From contig VWZF01004809.1 of NCBI GenBank assembly GCA_013396755.1, positions 310,001 through 374,000 on the forward strand: DNA of 64,000 bases, given 5' to 3'. The notes below the pieces were generated by a model, which saw only the letters and a list, made by a program, of their open reading frames with translations, was not told the origin of the DNA and made no database searches. Both the position numbers and the translations under genes were made by a program. The stretch is from Sclerurus mexicanus. Taxonomy: Eukaryota > Chordata > Aves > Passeriformes > Furnariidae. Shown here piece after piece: positions 11,516 through 23,525 of this stretch (within the stretch, counting starts at the first letter, position 1; each line of letters starts with the position of its first letter).

Positions 11516-14500
11516 TTCCCTAACTGCTCCCAGACACCACTATTTCTTCTGTTACTTATACCAAGGTAGAATTTAAGAGATTTCTGCTACAGATAAAATT
11601 ACTTCAGCAAGAGATTTACAAAACATAACTCAAAATATTATCACTTACAATATGAACATGTGAAATAAATACAGAGATTTAGTCGTTCATTCTGAGTGAA
11701 AATTCTCTATTCCCTTATAACTTAATTCTCTCTGAATGCATCTGAATTTCTTTCAATTTGCCAGTGTGGGATATGGTCAGATAGAGAGCAAGGTCTTCAG
11801 ATTCCTCGATGCAGTTGAAAGGATCCTATGCAAGGAGAGTGCCATCTCCTTCAGAGCAGGCACAGGTCAAACCAGAGTGCCAGTCTGTGCTCTCTAAACT
11901 TGTCCTTATAAGGTGCACACCCACATGAATGAGTCCTTGCCATGGAGATAAATGTAATTTTCCCATTGATAAATTAATTCATATTTTTGAAAGCAGTCTC
12001 TCAATTTGTTATTTTACGGTAATAGTACAAATCTCAGTATTTTTTCCTGATGATGAACTGCAGTCAAACATCTCTCATTATTAATTCCATTCTAATGATA
12101 CATCTGTGGTCATACAAAGCAATTACTCTAGTTTCCTCAGAGCGGTGTCCAGCCTTTTCTTATCTTTGCAGCATACTGAATGATAAATGCTGTATTTACC
12201 AAATGCTACTATGGAAATTAGAGAGGAAATCTTCCAGAGCTGAAAAGGAGTAACTAATATTAAAGTATGATTATTCCATGCAGGAAGCTAAATCATTAGG
12301 CCTTAAGAGCTAATGGCCTTAGGAACACAAAACAGCTTATTTATGCATTAAAGATGCAATGTATTTACATTCTTCCAGTTCATGAGTTTTATGACGATTT
12401 CCTCGCCTGCACTTTGTTTCCCTTATAGTCTGTACAAAATGAACATGCTTTTCACATTTGGGAAAGTATGAAAAAATAAACACAATAGCATGAAAAAACT
12501 CTACTTATTTTGGTTGTATAAAAAACCTATATGTGATAAATTGACTTAAATGTATTTTTATCAAAAATCTTGTTTTTGTAAACTAAATCTAAAGAGCTGA
12601 AGTGATATTATGCTGAGCTATCCATTCTTTATACAAACATTTCAAATGTCTCAAAATGCAATGCAAAATTTGCTGTCATTTTCTGTGAAGTTTTTTAGAT
12701 TAACAAATTACAACTTTTTTCCGTATTCCTTCTAGAAGGTCGCTTTTCTTATATAGTGCTTTGATGGCAGAGGCAGGACCAGAGGCTTACAAATAGCATA
12801 CTATTTCTTTTCAATTATAAGCTATTATTGCATTTGCAGTAACCATAAATGCAAATCTGAAGGCAACAATTGTACAACCACAGAATTCAATGCAGTGATG
12901 CTCAAAATGGCATCTGTTACTCACATATAAGAGATAAGAAATTCACCTGAGTTCTAGCCAGCTACATTTATTGGGGTTGTCTTTTAAAAATTCAGTGTTG
13001 CTTGTCTAGATGACAGTCATTTAAAATAATAACACTTCACACACAACAGAAAACACCTTAAAACAATATCACAAGTTAAAGTTGTGGTATTCCTGAAAAT
13101 TTTATAGGGTTAATTTCAGGACTTGTGAGAAATGAAGCTCTGTTTTTATTCCTTGGGCTTAAAGCATTGCCATAGTTTACCATATTTTATTTCATTAATG
13201 CATCATCACCGGAAAAGAAAGCATAAGTACAAAAATACATGGCTTACCCACAATTAAAATGGAATGAGTTTTAATGGAAGAGCTAATACCTTCCCCAACT
13301 GCATTTCAACCAGCTACAGTTGCATCAGCAGTTTAGGGAGGTTGTATTAAGAAAGATCTATGAACACATCACCAGAATTTTTCTGTGGACCCCATCTTAT
13401 GTACGTTCAACAGGATATTCTGCAGGAGAAATAGACACTGCAATAACTATTCTATATGGATTTCCTGTTAGTCCACTATTCTATTGATTTCCTTTTAGTC
13501 CACTATTCCAGCTGCTCAAAACTTTCTAAAATTTCAGCTTTCTAGATGCAATTTCAACAAACTGGATGCAAAAACCAAACAGATCTAGTGTCTGATGTTT
13601 AGTAGTTTAGTGGAGCTAAAAGTGAATAAAAAACCCCAAACAAAATAGAAAAAAGCAATTCCCTCCCATGTTTGCTTTTAAAAAGACAAAGCAATCACCC
13701 CATTACTTTAAGTCTGTAGACCTTAATCTGAGAGATGATATAACACTACATAGGAATTAAGTTTTGGAGAAAATGGCTATTTAGTCAGCAGTTCATTTAG
13801 CTTCTGGTCTGAAAACTCTGAGCAGATTTTCAACATATTATCTGCTATCTTTCTGACACAACCAAACCTAATGCTACCATTCCACTTTCTAAAGATGGAT
13901 ACCTTATAGGTAACTGAAGGCAATAAGATTAATCAGTCAATGGAGAGATAAACATTACTTTTAAAGGACATTGTGTCGTATCTCAAACAGGTAAATATGA
14001 GCTACTGGCAGCTGGTAAAAAAAATACAAATGGATCATGGCATGGGAAAAATCTTGTCATTTAGGACTTGTAGAGCTGCAGCTGCTCTACCTTACAACCA
14101 GTGAAAAAATCAAGTCCCTCACCAAGATGAAAGGAGGCAACACCCTGCTAGTTAAGAAATCCCTACCTTACATTTCAATGGAAAATTCTAGGTTTATATT
14201 TTTAGTAGAGAACTTCAAATTTCTGAATACATCCTTAGTTCAGTTACACTCCTAACAAAAAAGACAGTCACAGAAGCAGAAAATGCACAACTCCCTTTGC
14301 ACCTCCCTTGTGTCATGTTGTAGTTCCCAAACGTGATTCTTCTTTGTGTAAGCAAACTGTAATTGTTTTCTTTTCCATTTCAATGGGAATAGAATTAGAC
14401 CCAAAGCCACTCAATTATATATGTTCCCTATGCTTCACTTTTCCACTAACCATTTGTGATGACCTGTCAGTGTGCAAGTGCCCCATTTGTGCCTGAAGCA

Positions 14501-15889
14501 ATTTCAGATTATATGAATCATGCACCGCAACAACTTCAGACTTGCAAGAGAAAGCTTGCTGCTTTCACTGTTTTAACTTTACCAGACAAGGGGTCACAGA
14601 GCAGTTAAATCTTGTAATGATTCTGGAGGCAGCTAAAGGATGGATACATACATAACCCTACAGAAAACAGGTCTAGGCTTCTAGCAAATAAATATTGTTT
14701 ATGCAAAACACAAATATAGAATCCTTTTTTTGACTACAAGTCTGCCTCTGAAAAGCCCTATTCCTTGCTTCGCTGTTGGCAATAGAGAAGAAAGTCCATT
14801 ATTAGTGTTTTCTAAAATGCTGTTAACAAGACTGGAGAATTATTCATGAAAATTATTTTCATTTCTGAAAATATTGCTACTCCATTAAGGATATTTTCCC
14901 ATTTAGTTCCCCTGGTAGTAAAAGTGACTGATAAGAGATGGAACCAGTCAAGGAAGAAGCAATTGCTTCCCTGTTGCTGATGAGACAACAAATTGAAGCC
15001 AGTCAAGTTTCCACTGAAGCATCAGACTGCTGACATAAAGAACAGCACTGTTAACTACTGAGTCTTGTCAATCATGAGGCAACTCTTCCTGAAAAAGTGC
15101 TTTAAGACTTCACTTTCCTAAGCCATAGAAATGCTACAGTAGTATTTCGAACAGTACACAACATTAGGCTTGAAATGATATGCGTATTTATTTTTATCTG
15201 AAATACCTAAGCGAACAGTCCATGATGAGAGAATCAAATTTCACAGCTAATAGGTTCGCTGATTACAATGAGCTGTTGGTATTTAGTTGAAATATTGCTA
15301 CTCAGCCAACAAGATCATTATTTTCTGATGGAAGTTGGAACATTTCATTGCACTCCCTCAGTTGTCATCACATCTTTGGCACAATAATTTTTTCTCTCAA
15401 ATCAACTGCACTTACACTGGAATTCCGTTGTGCATTTAAAAATCATTAGAAAATTTACAAGTGTTAACCTGCAAAACGTGGTTCTGCAATTTAAATGCAA
15501 TAGGCTTAATTTTGTGAAGAGGTGGGGGGCCAAGCAGGGTGTCTTTTTATTCGTATTTTTTTGGAAGTTAAACAGCAGCACTTGAAAAAGAGCAAAAATA
15601 TTTCTTTTCAACAGTTCGTGTAAGCACAGCTAATAGTCTACCTATGCAAGCAGAACAATACCCAAAATGATGATTATACATGCTTATCAGATAGCTGAGC
15701 GCCTCATCTGGGACTTCTGAAGTTGCCTCAGAAACCCAGCTGTCTGGTCACAAAAATTTATGGCAATGTTCAAACACCCAGGTGCAGATGAATTATTGGT
15801 GGATCTGTGATGAAAAAACTTGGCTTTAAATGACCATAAAGGAACTACCTCCCTGCCAAGGCCAACACTAATGGGACATCTCAGAACTG
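11516..15889. other. AT-rich non-coding stretch
   Basis: No gene, RNA or known repeat recognised apart from the tandem duplication at 13,447. Frames are all under about 75 codons. Confidence 0.6.
13447..13502. repeat. 27-29-bp tandem duplication, two diverged copies
   Basis: Copy 1 (13,447-13,475) and copy 2 (13,476-13,502) both start CTATTCTAT and end TTAGTCCA. They differ by a short indel (ATGG versus TG) and one substitution (CTG versus TTT-type). A third partial start, CTATTCCA, follows. It is older than the other duplications in the window, judging by divergence. Confidence 0.85.
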
Positions 15890-16120
15890 GCAGGGTCAGC
15901 AGCCCACTGGGAGCCGCTGTCTTTGCCCCCTGCTGCTCACCTGAGCAAGGCAGCCCAGCTCTCCCTGCCTCAGCACACCTGCAGCTCTAGCACTGCTCCC
16001 GGGAACTGGGAGAAAGGCAGAAGAAGAGAAAGGAGGATCTATGAAAATCCGTTTGCACTTGTTCCCTGTGACCCCAGCACAGGACCTGAGCAGCACCCAA
16101 ACGCGCTGCACCTGAGTCCA
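15890..16120. other. GC-richer patch, unassigned
   Basis: A sharp local rise in G+C, with CCCCTGCTGCTCACCTGAGC-like phrases and overlapping open frames on both strands (66-104 codons). None of the three overlapping translations carries a motif I recognise, and open frames are expected by chance in GC-rich DNA. It could be an exon of a non-coding transcript or an old GC-rich repeat fragment. Confidence 0.3.
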
Positions 16121-17985
16121 TGAAACTGCCCTCAGTGTCCAAGATAAACAAATGAATCCTTGAATCCCAGCATACATATGTGATAAACTGCAACAAAACA
16201 TCCACTTCATCGCTCTGCTGTATTTGTCATGTGTTCAGCAAGGACAATAGGTGGCTATGAAAAAGTGGAAATTTTAAGAAACCACAACGCAGAGTTCCTT
16301 AAAAGACTTCCCTTTTCCAAACAGGCTGTGCCTAGCATCTGATTGTGTCTGGCAGCCGGGTATCCTTTATTAAGCAGCACCTGCTGCCAGATTCTTTCAG
16401 TAAGTTTCAAACAAATGTCTGAAGCAAACAGAAAACACTAGCATCTACACAAATCATACAGAAAACTACTCAGAATAGCGGTTTTTTAATTAAATATTTG
16501 TATCTCTTTTGAAACATCTATGCTTACTTTTTTATCAGATGGCAACACTCAAGACTAAGAAATTGCAGGTGGGATACAAATCTTTGGCTTAACTACCAAA
16601 AAAAAAGCAACAAACCAGAGACAGCAAATTAGTATGACTTAGGAAAAAAAAAAAATTATTTTTAGCATGCTTTTGCCTAACAGCGGCAACTAAGAAATTT
16701 CAAATGATATGTACTACTAGAATCATTAAGAAAGGACAGATACTAAGACGGTCCAGTATTAGCCCTGACACTGCTTCCCAGAAAGCACTCACTATAAAAC
16801 CACGCAGACTTTTAGACTGCCTGTCCAGCTAACGTGGAGTGGAGAACAAAGATGCTGCCCCCTATGGTAGGATTTAATACTAATGTGTGCACTGGCATCA
16901 GAAAGCTGTATTTCAAATACCATGCTATAAAACAATAAAATAGAAATTTCTGCTCCAGTAACACTGGTGAAATCAGTTTTCTGGCTTTCATTACTGTTGT
17001 CAGAAGTTTTACCTGTTTGCAAATCAGTACTGCTAATAAGATTTATCTCCAACCTGGTTTAAGGTCAAAACATGCTCACAGTGGCTGACAATACTGCAAA
17101 GTACTCATAATTCATTTCTGATCCAAGCTCCTCGCCTTCTCTCTTTCCATCTGAAATAAACCAACTGAAGCAAACATAAACATCCATGGTCACAATTTCT
17201 TTTATGAAGGAGATGAAATCTGCAAGTGGAATTGAGGATTTCATACTGTAAAATAGCAGGAGATCCGCATGCAAGAAAGATGCATCACTGAAAGTGCACT
17301 AGGATTTGAAGAAAAAAAGCACAAAGTTTTTCTCTACCTGCCACATAATCCACATAAATCTAACCCTGAAGTCACACCTTCTTACTAGTGGCTCTCCTGC
17401 ACGCATTGATGGATGCTCTCTCTAGCACGGAGTACCCAGCCCAGCTTAAGATACAAAATCTGTACATACTTATCATGACTTTTAAATGGAATAGACTAGG
17501 GCATCAAGATGGCTTAATAATACAAGTAAATTGATAGCTAATAAGAATTCCATAATGGTTTTTGGTGAATTTTATATTAAAAATATATGGAGAAAGGAAA
17601 AATCAAAACCAGTAGAGTACAATAACTCATTGTAGAATCTGGGAATTACACTTTTCTAATACAAGCTAGACTACCTTTCATTTAAATTAACTCTATAGAA
17701 GATCAGGGATGAGAGTTATTAGAATGTTCTTCCTTAAACATTTACAGGCTGGCTGCAGATGGGGACTGTGTTTCAGATTCACATTGTCACACTGGGAAAA
17801 AACCAAAACACTTTAACATTGCTGTCGTAACTCCTGAACATTTGTCTGTTTGGTTTATTAAGTTAGAAGTTACTGTCTGTGATATAACCAAACAAATAGC
17901 TACTGAAGTTGGAACAGCTCTTTCAATTAGGCATTGTCATACAAACAAGAACATTTGTGCTGTGAATGAGTAAGTGGCTGGTACA
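16121..17985. other. AT-rich non-coding stretch
   Basis: No gene seen. It has a poly-A run near 16,642-16,653 and short frames only. Confidence 0.6.
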
Positions 17986-18056
17986 GGCAAGGAGAGCGAC
18001 TGCTGTCTGGGGGAGACTGAAGAACGACTGCGACATTAGGATGCGGTCGCTCCTGC
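17986..18056. repeat. CpG-dense imperfect hairpin
   Basis: GAGCGACTGC (17,994-18,003) faces GCGGTCGCTC (18,043-18,052) with nine Watson-Crick pairs and one non-canonical pair. The outer GGCA (from about 17,986) can pair with TGCC (about 18,053-18,056) across small bulges. Inside, GTCT and AGAC (18,005-18,017) close a G-rich loop. About six CpG sites occur in 60 bases, far above the local level. This is structure seen in sequence; expression or function is unknown. Confidence 0.55.
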
Positions 18057-18290
18057 CAGCTCCCCCCACTCATACACACCCTTTTCCAAGACTGCATTGC
18101 GTACGCTCTTGCAAATCAGCCAAATGCTATCAGTCGGAGATGGGAAAGTATGACTGGCATACTGTGAACGGCTGGCTCCCTTCCCTCTCCACAGTGGGAT
18201 CAATCCACAGCATCAGGTCTTGAGCAGGGGAGGTGGAGCTGGAGCAGCTTTACATGCTTATGCAGCAGCAGCAGTGGAGACCCCGGGACA

Positions 18291-18336
18291 CCCCCCCCCC
18301 CCCCCCCCCCTCTACACACCCATCCCCCCATACCCC
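18291..18336. repeat. Poly-C tract (20) and C-rich run, G4-capable on minus strand
   Basis: Twenty consecutive C (18,291-18,310) are followed by TCTACACACCCATCCCCCC-type sequence up to the gap. The minus strand has at least four G runs of 3 or more within 46 bases, matching the G-quadruplex pattern, and the plus strand could form an i-motif. Such sequence commonly stops polymerases, and it directly abuts the assembly gap. Confidence 0.9.
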
Positions 18337-18461
18337 NNNNNNNNNNNNNNNNNNNNNNNNNNNNNNNNNNNNNNNNNNNNNNNNNNNNNNNNNNNNNNNN
18401 NNNNNNNNNNNNNNNNNNNNNNNNNNNNNNNNNNNNNNNNNNNNNNNNNNNNNNNNNNNNN
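18337..18461. other. Assembly gap, 125 N
   Basis: One hundred and twenty-five undetermined bases. C-rich sequence lies on both sides (ATACCCC before, GCCCACTAACTACCCC after), suggesting that the missing part is a C-rich simple repeat or minisatellite whose true length may differ from 125. Confidence 0.99.
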
Positions 18462-18959
18462 GCCCACTAACTACCCCTAGCTTCCTGCATACCCCATCAG
18501 CCAGCCCTACACAAGCAGCCCCAGCACTCTCCTCTCACCAGCCCACCCTTGCATTGGGACGTCCCATGGGTTGATTTCTTCCTCATGGTGACAAGGAGAA
18601 AGTGCATGGCATTAGCCCCCTGCTGGGCAGGGAAAGCACTCTGTGAGGCCCTCGCAGGAAAACCAGTACCTGAGGGTTCCCCAGTGCTAGAGCACCATCA
18701 GGAAAACACCAACTGGGATCACCAGCAACACGCAGCACACAGGGAAGGAAAATCATAGTGCCAGGCAGGTGATGGATGTAGCACCAAGTCTGCAAGGACT
18801 GCCAAACTTGTCAGAGGTTTTAGATAGTGTCAATGGGAAAGTAGGGTGTTTATTCTTGAGATGTAAGTACAGTCTTCCCTTCCCCTCCTCCCAGTCCTAA
18901 ACTATTAAGGAAACTTTCCAGCCTGACCATTCACACGGCTCTCTGGGGGTCACGCTCCC
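18462..18959. other. GC-rich flank of the gap, unassigned
   Basis: G+C-rich, with CAGCCAGCCCTAC and GGGACGTCCCATGG-like phrases. Overlapping frames on both strands (69-70 codons) have no motif. Read on the minus strand it lies downstream of the putative LTR at 18,960-19,400, so it could be degraded internal retroviral sequence, but I could not identify any retroviral protein. Confidence 0.3.
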
Positions 18960-19400
18960 AATGCCAGACTTTCAGTGCTGGAACTAAAGCCCCTTCCCAG
19001 CAAAAGGCTCCAGTGACCCCTCCCTGATTGACTCCCTACACACCCCCTCACACAGAGTCAGACCAGGTTTCCTTACTGGTTTGACCCCAGGTTTCCCTTT
19101 GCAGAGTCTTAGATGTCTCATTCCATAAATCAGTTTATTCATGGTGCAGTAACACACAAACAGCCTGAACGGCTGCCTCCAAGGAGGGACCACCAAAGGA
19201 ACCCTTGGGCATTTATCCTCTCACAGTCCAAATACATGAAAGTCTGTTCTTCCTCCCAAGCTCCTGCCGTGTCTCTGAGTAACCTGGTCAGGCCACAGGT
19301 TCCCAGGGCCCTTTGTTGTGCAAAGGGTCACAGTTCCTGGCCTCTTGTTCTGGGCTCTGCCACCCAGAGCTCAACCTGCAGCTTGCAAACGCAGCTACCT
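18960..19400 (-). mobile_element. Putative minus-strand LTR remnant
   Basis: Read on the minus strand, this segment has an LTR-like order: a moderately GC-rich upstream part, then GTGTTACTGCACCATG, an AATAAA signal (complement of TTTATT at 19,134-19,139), then GAGACATCTAAGACTCTGC and GGAAACCTGGTCTGAC-type sequence, resembling the R-U5 region of some avian ERV LTRs as I remember them. No TG...CA ends or target-site duplication could be fixed and no gag, pol or env product is recognisable, so bounds are approximate. Alternatives are a GC-rich unique region with a chance AATAAA, or the 3' end of a minus-strand transcript. Confidence 0.4.
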
Positions 19401-20022
19401 GCACCAAATGTATTCCTCAACAAAAGTGACAAGAACGCACACAAAAAACCCACTCAAACCATAATGGAAAACCATAAAATATTGGAGATGTTCAGGCTTT
19501 CAAGAATGTTTTCTACTGCCATGCCTCAGAACACCATGCAACAACAACAGAACCTTATTTTCACTTCTTGTCTGTACTGTCTTCACGCTTGGATAATCCA
19601 CTGATATGATCCCAGAAACTTGAATACTGGTCCATAAACTGGTTCTGCTCATTTTTAAGCTATTAAATAAAATGAAACATTCCATGGGATCCTGTTACCA
19701 TTGAGTTGCTTATTAAAGACTAAGTTCACAGCATAAATTCATGTAAGTTGACCTCAATGGATTTCATTCTATTCAGACTCTTATTCAATACTTAGCATTG
19801 ATGAGATCTTTTAACGCATATGGAAAGTTGTTTTCTACCCAGACAATTTTACTCTGGTTTTATACTGTTTTTCTCCCTTCAATTTATGAAAAAATTCAGC
19901 AAAATCCAACTTTCCTAAGTAGCCTGTGAAGGAACCAAGACCACTATCTGTAAGATTTAGAAGCTTGATGATTTAGGGTTTTTTGCAATTTAACTTGTTT
20001 GCTTTATTCTGTTTTCCATTCC

Positions 20023-20044
20023 TTTTTTTTTGTTTGTTTGTTTG
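20023..20044. repeat. T9 followed by (TTTG)n
   Basis: A T run is followed by three to four TTTG units; a simple low-complexity tract. Confidence 0.9.
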
Positions 20045-22524
20045 CAGCAATTACCACAAGAAAATTACTACAGATAGAGCATTTGCTACTGTTATTTTCT
20101 TAGCCTAGATTCTAGCATTCCCTCATAAGACCAAGCACAAAACTATCCTAAATATTTTTCCAAGAGGACATTAACGTATTTACTACAGAAAATGTAATTG
20201 AACATATTTCGTTAAGTCTTGAGGCTATTTTCCTATAACATCCCATTTCTCAGCAACACGTGCAAAACTCCAGTGGCACTACTTTGAATCTATTTGTAAA
20301 TAATGACACTGAGAAAAAGCAACTACATTTTGTTTAAAGAAAGGAGATATTGTTTATCAGAGAGGAAAAAAACGGGGGAGGGAAGTTTTTGTTTCACTTA
20401 CCACATATCAGAACTGATGATACAAGCAAAAGTCTGTATTAGACTGTGCAAACACAAAGCCAGTTTTCCTTAATATGGTTATATCCCTCACTATGGGAAG
20501 TAACATGGTCATTTAAGAGAAGCCAATTTGTGTCTTTTGGTGGGAACTGTAAAAAGCCTCCATGGCATCTGTCCAGTGCTCTGCACTTTCTGTGAGTTGT
20601 GAAACCCTTCAAGTCATTGTCCTGGAACTGCCCACTGAAATGAGCACACAACCATCAGATTCCATCTCTTTAGAAAACAGGGAGTGTAAAACTACACACT
20701 GCCAACTGGTGACAAGAGATGTGACTAACATTTCATAAAAAGCTTTCAAGAAGCGGCCTTTAAATAATAAAAATACCTCATGGTTTGAAATACCCAAGTC
20801 TATAACAGATGGGATGACCTTTCTGTATCACTTTCCCCTTTTTTCTGCCTGCTTGCACTAATGAACATAACTGTCATCATTAAGTCAATTTATACATACA
20901 AGAACACAAGCAAAAAAACCCCTAATAAAGCATCATTACTAACTTCCCCCAGGTTATCTACCCACATTTCACTATCTTTCCATAAAAAATATTCCTTCTA
21001 ATAATTCTGCTGGTATGCTGTAATTTCAGTAGTAGTGACCTCAAGAAATTAGCAATGTAATGACCTCAGGATGCTTTTTAAATTAGTAATTTAAAATCAA
21101 CAAATATAAACTAAAGAATGCCAGAATACAGAAACTTTGCTTATTACTATCATTAGCAAGTTGCTTTGAGATGTGAAAACTAAACACTTTTCACTAAAAA
21201 AATGTCATTACGTGTGTTTTTCCTAAGTCTAGTTTTCCTCTTATGGATCTGTTGCAACATAACCCATGTCACACGCTGTCCTTCAAACCACTAGTACGGT
21301 GATCTCTGGTGCATTTTAATGATCGCATTAAAAGCTTGCACAGGGGTTGGCGCATGGCATGTGAAATGGCACTTCAAATAATGCTGTGACATGGGCAATC
21401 CCTGAGAATTTAATCCTTTTTTTTTTGGACCTGCAGTCCTCCACAAGGTATTACAAGTCTGTATCGTGCTCTTGAGTGACATAGTCAACATATAAGTATC
21501 TGATTTAAAAATGCATTAAGTAAAATTGTCAGCATTTTATTCTCTATTCCCTACATATCTGAGCTGCTCAAGAGCTCACGTCTTCTTTCCACATGCCAAT
21601 AAAGAAATTATTTTAAAGCGTGTTCCTCACTATCGGTTTGTCCTGCCTACAAAGATCTTCTTTCAATAAAGACGTTTCAGTGCATTTTTAAATCAGGTAC
21701 TCAATAGGCACACAAACACAGAAAGTAAATTCTACAAGGCATGGAACAGACTCACCCCGTCCACCACATCTCTGCCCATTGAAGTCTACTGGAAATGGGA
21801 TAAGTAGACCTCTAGATGCAAAACGTAAGAAACAGCATGTTCTCATTTTTGTGAATGGTATGTATACCTGTGCCTCCCTTACTAATATTAGATTGATTTA
21901 ATTCTGTTTGTACAGCTACAGTTTGTTACCTCCGTGTGCAAATGTTCTTGCTAGCGGGAAGAGTCCGGCCTAGTGGAAGAAAAGCTGTTCATTGCTTCTT
22001 CACCTAACCTGGCGGTTCTGCCAAATTACTTGCACACAGGGTATCTGCAGATAGGTGTGAAAGCAATTATAGAGATACCTAGTCTATTTTTGCTTCTTTT
22101 TTTCTCCTCAAAATTTACCCATTTTAGAAACCAAAGTACATGCTTGGAACTTCTGGGCTTCAAAACACATCTCACTTGCCCTATCAGTAACACAGAAGTT
22201 GCAAGAAATCTGGTACTCCTCAAGAACACCAGCACATATAACTATAATTTCTGTCACATTTCATTCCATCATTATTTCTTTTTCAGGAGTGACAGGAAGA
22301 AAGGTGTTTCCTTCTGATTTGTCATAAGATTCCTTCTTGAAGTCTGTAGAAAAGCAACAGATATTTTGTTAAAAAAACTTGGTGCAGAGGAGACCTGAGG
22401 ACCATATGGTTTACTGCAAAAGATTCTCTCTGCAACTCTGACACATCCTCCTCAAATGTCAATCCTGTTATTGTGTGGCAGGGATCAATAATCCCTCTGT
22501 GGAGGGAGCTATCCTCCCAGTCAG

Positions 22525-22590
22525 GCCCAAGTACTTAAGAATCTATTGACCTTCATGAGAATTCACTTGAAGTGAGAATGCCATTCCTTA
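22525..22590. repeat. Possible ancient amniote interspersed repeat fragment
   Basis: The phrase CTTAAGAATCTATTGACCTT followed by CATGAGAATTCACTTGAAGT resembles, with several mismatches, a widespread old amniote repeat motif containing a 'CATTGACTTCAATGGG'-type core. A similar core, reversed, is at 21,772-21,790 (CCCATTGAAGTCTACTGG). This is memory-based and weak. Confidence 0.2.
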
Positions 22591-23507
22591 CTCAATTCAT
22601 ATCAATAGGTGTTAACATCAAAATACAATCATCATTGTCATTTACTTGTGAATGTTAACTTTTATGTGGCAGATGATAGCTATAAACATTTAAATACTTA
22701 TCTTCTTCAGTGCCTTTGAAAGGCAGGACTTGTCCTGGTTTACAACTCTGTTAATTTGAAATGATATTCCCCTATATTTAACATGGACTGTTAGCTTGTA
22801 TGTCTACCTGCACTTTTCCGTGTAACAGTTCAATGAAAAAGGAATGCTTCGTGCAGGCATCACCTTGCTATTAAAAACAAACAAACCAACCAAAAACCAA
22901 AAGTTCACCACCTCCAATATTCAACCCAATAATGCAACCTTACTGTTTCCCCGTGAAAACACCCCAATCAGTTCTTTCAGGAATGCCAAGTCATCAGAAA
23001 ATGAAAAAAAATCCTGTAAGTTACTTCAAAACTGTTAGATATTTTGATAATAATCTAATCAATTATTTCTGTATTGTACACATTGAACTAGCTTTGGCTT
23101 GTAAGATTTACCTCACATTAATTTTTTACATCCTACAATACACAAATTTAATAAAATAAGCTTGAAACACTTTACAGAAGCATGACAGTATTGGTGTTAT
23201 CCCACCTTCTGCAGAACAGGCTTGCAGAATTCCATAAAGCATATTAACTGCAAAAGTGTGACCCAAAGGTGGATGTTTATCCCCCTTCTTGGCTATCACA
23301 ACTGCAATCCTTTAAAAAGCAATTTAGAAATACAAGGAGTTTGTGTACATCCAGGCACTTATTTCATTATCTGACATGAAGAAAGGCAACTTGGGACGGA
23401 AGAGACACAGTCTCCTTTCCTCCTCAACATCTCTTCCAGAAAGGCGTTAAGCTGTTCTGCTGCTGTCCTGCCGTGTGTCACCACGAGTTTGGGGAGGATC
23501 GGGTAGC

Positions 23508-23525
23508 AGCTCTTTAAAAAGAGCT
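23508..23525. repeat. 8-bp hairpin, AGCTCTTT/AAAGAGCT
   Basis: Perfect 8-bp inverted repeat with a two-base AA loop. It lies just downstream of a CpG-containing segment (CCACGAGTTTGGGGAGGATC). Confidence 0.8.

Noticed and set aside
10899..11572. TAGAA at 10,899 and again near 11,568 as an LTR target-site duplication
   Set aside because: The right-hand copy lies about 50 bases past the recognisable LTR end and is not preceded by CA.
18220..18574. Proline-rich protein frames across the gap
   Set aside because: They come from translating poly-C and undetermined bases; no real sequence supports them.
19113..19604. Longest open frame (163 codons, plus) as a gene
   Set aside because: It overlaps the GC-rich LTR-like segment, has no motif, ends in AT-rich sequence and has no splice or start context.
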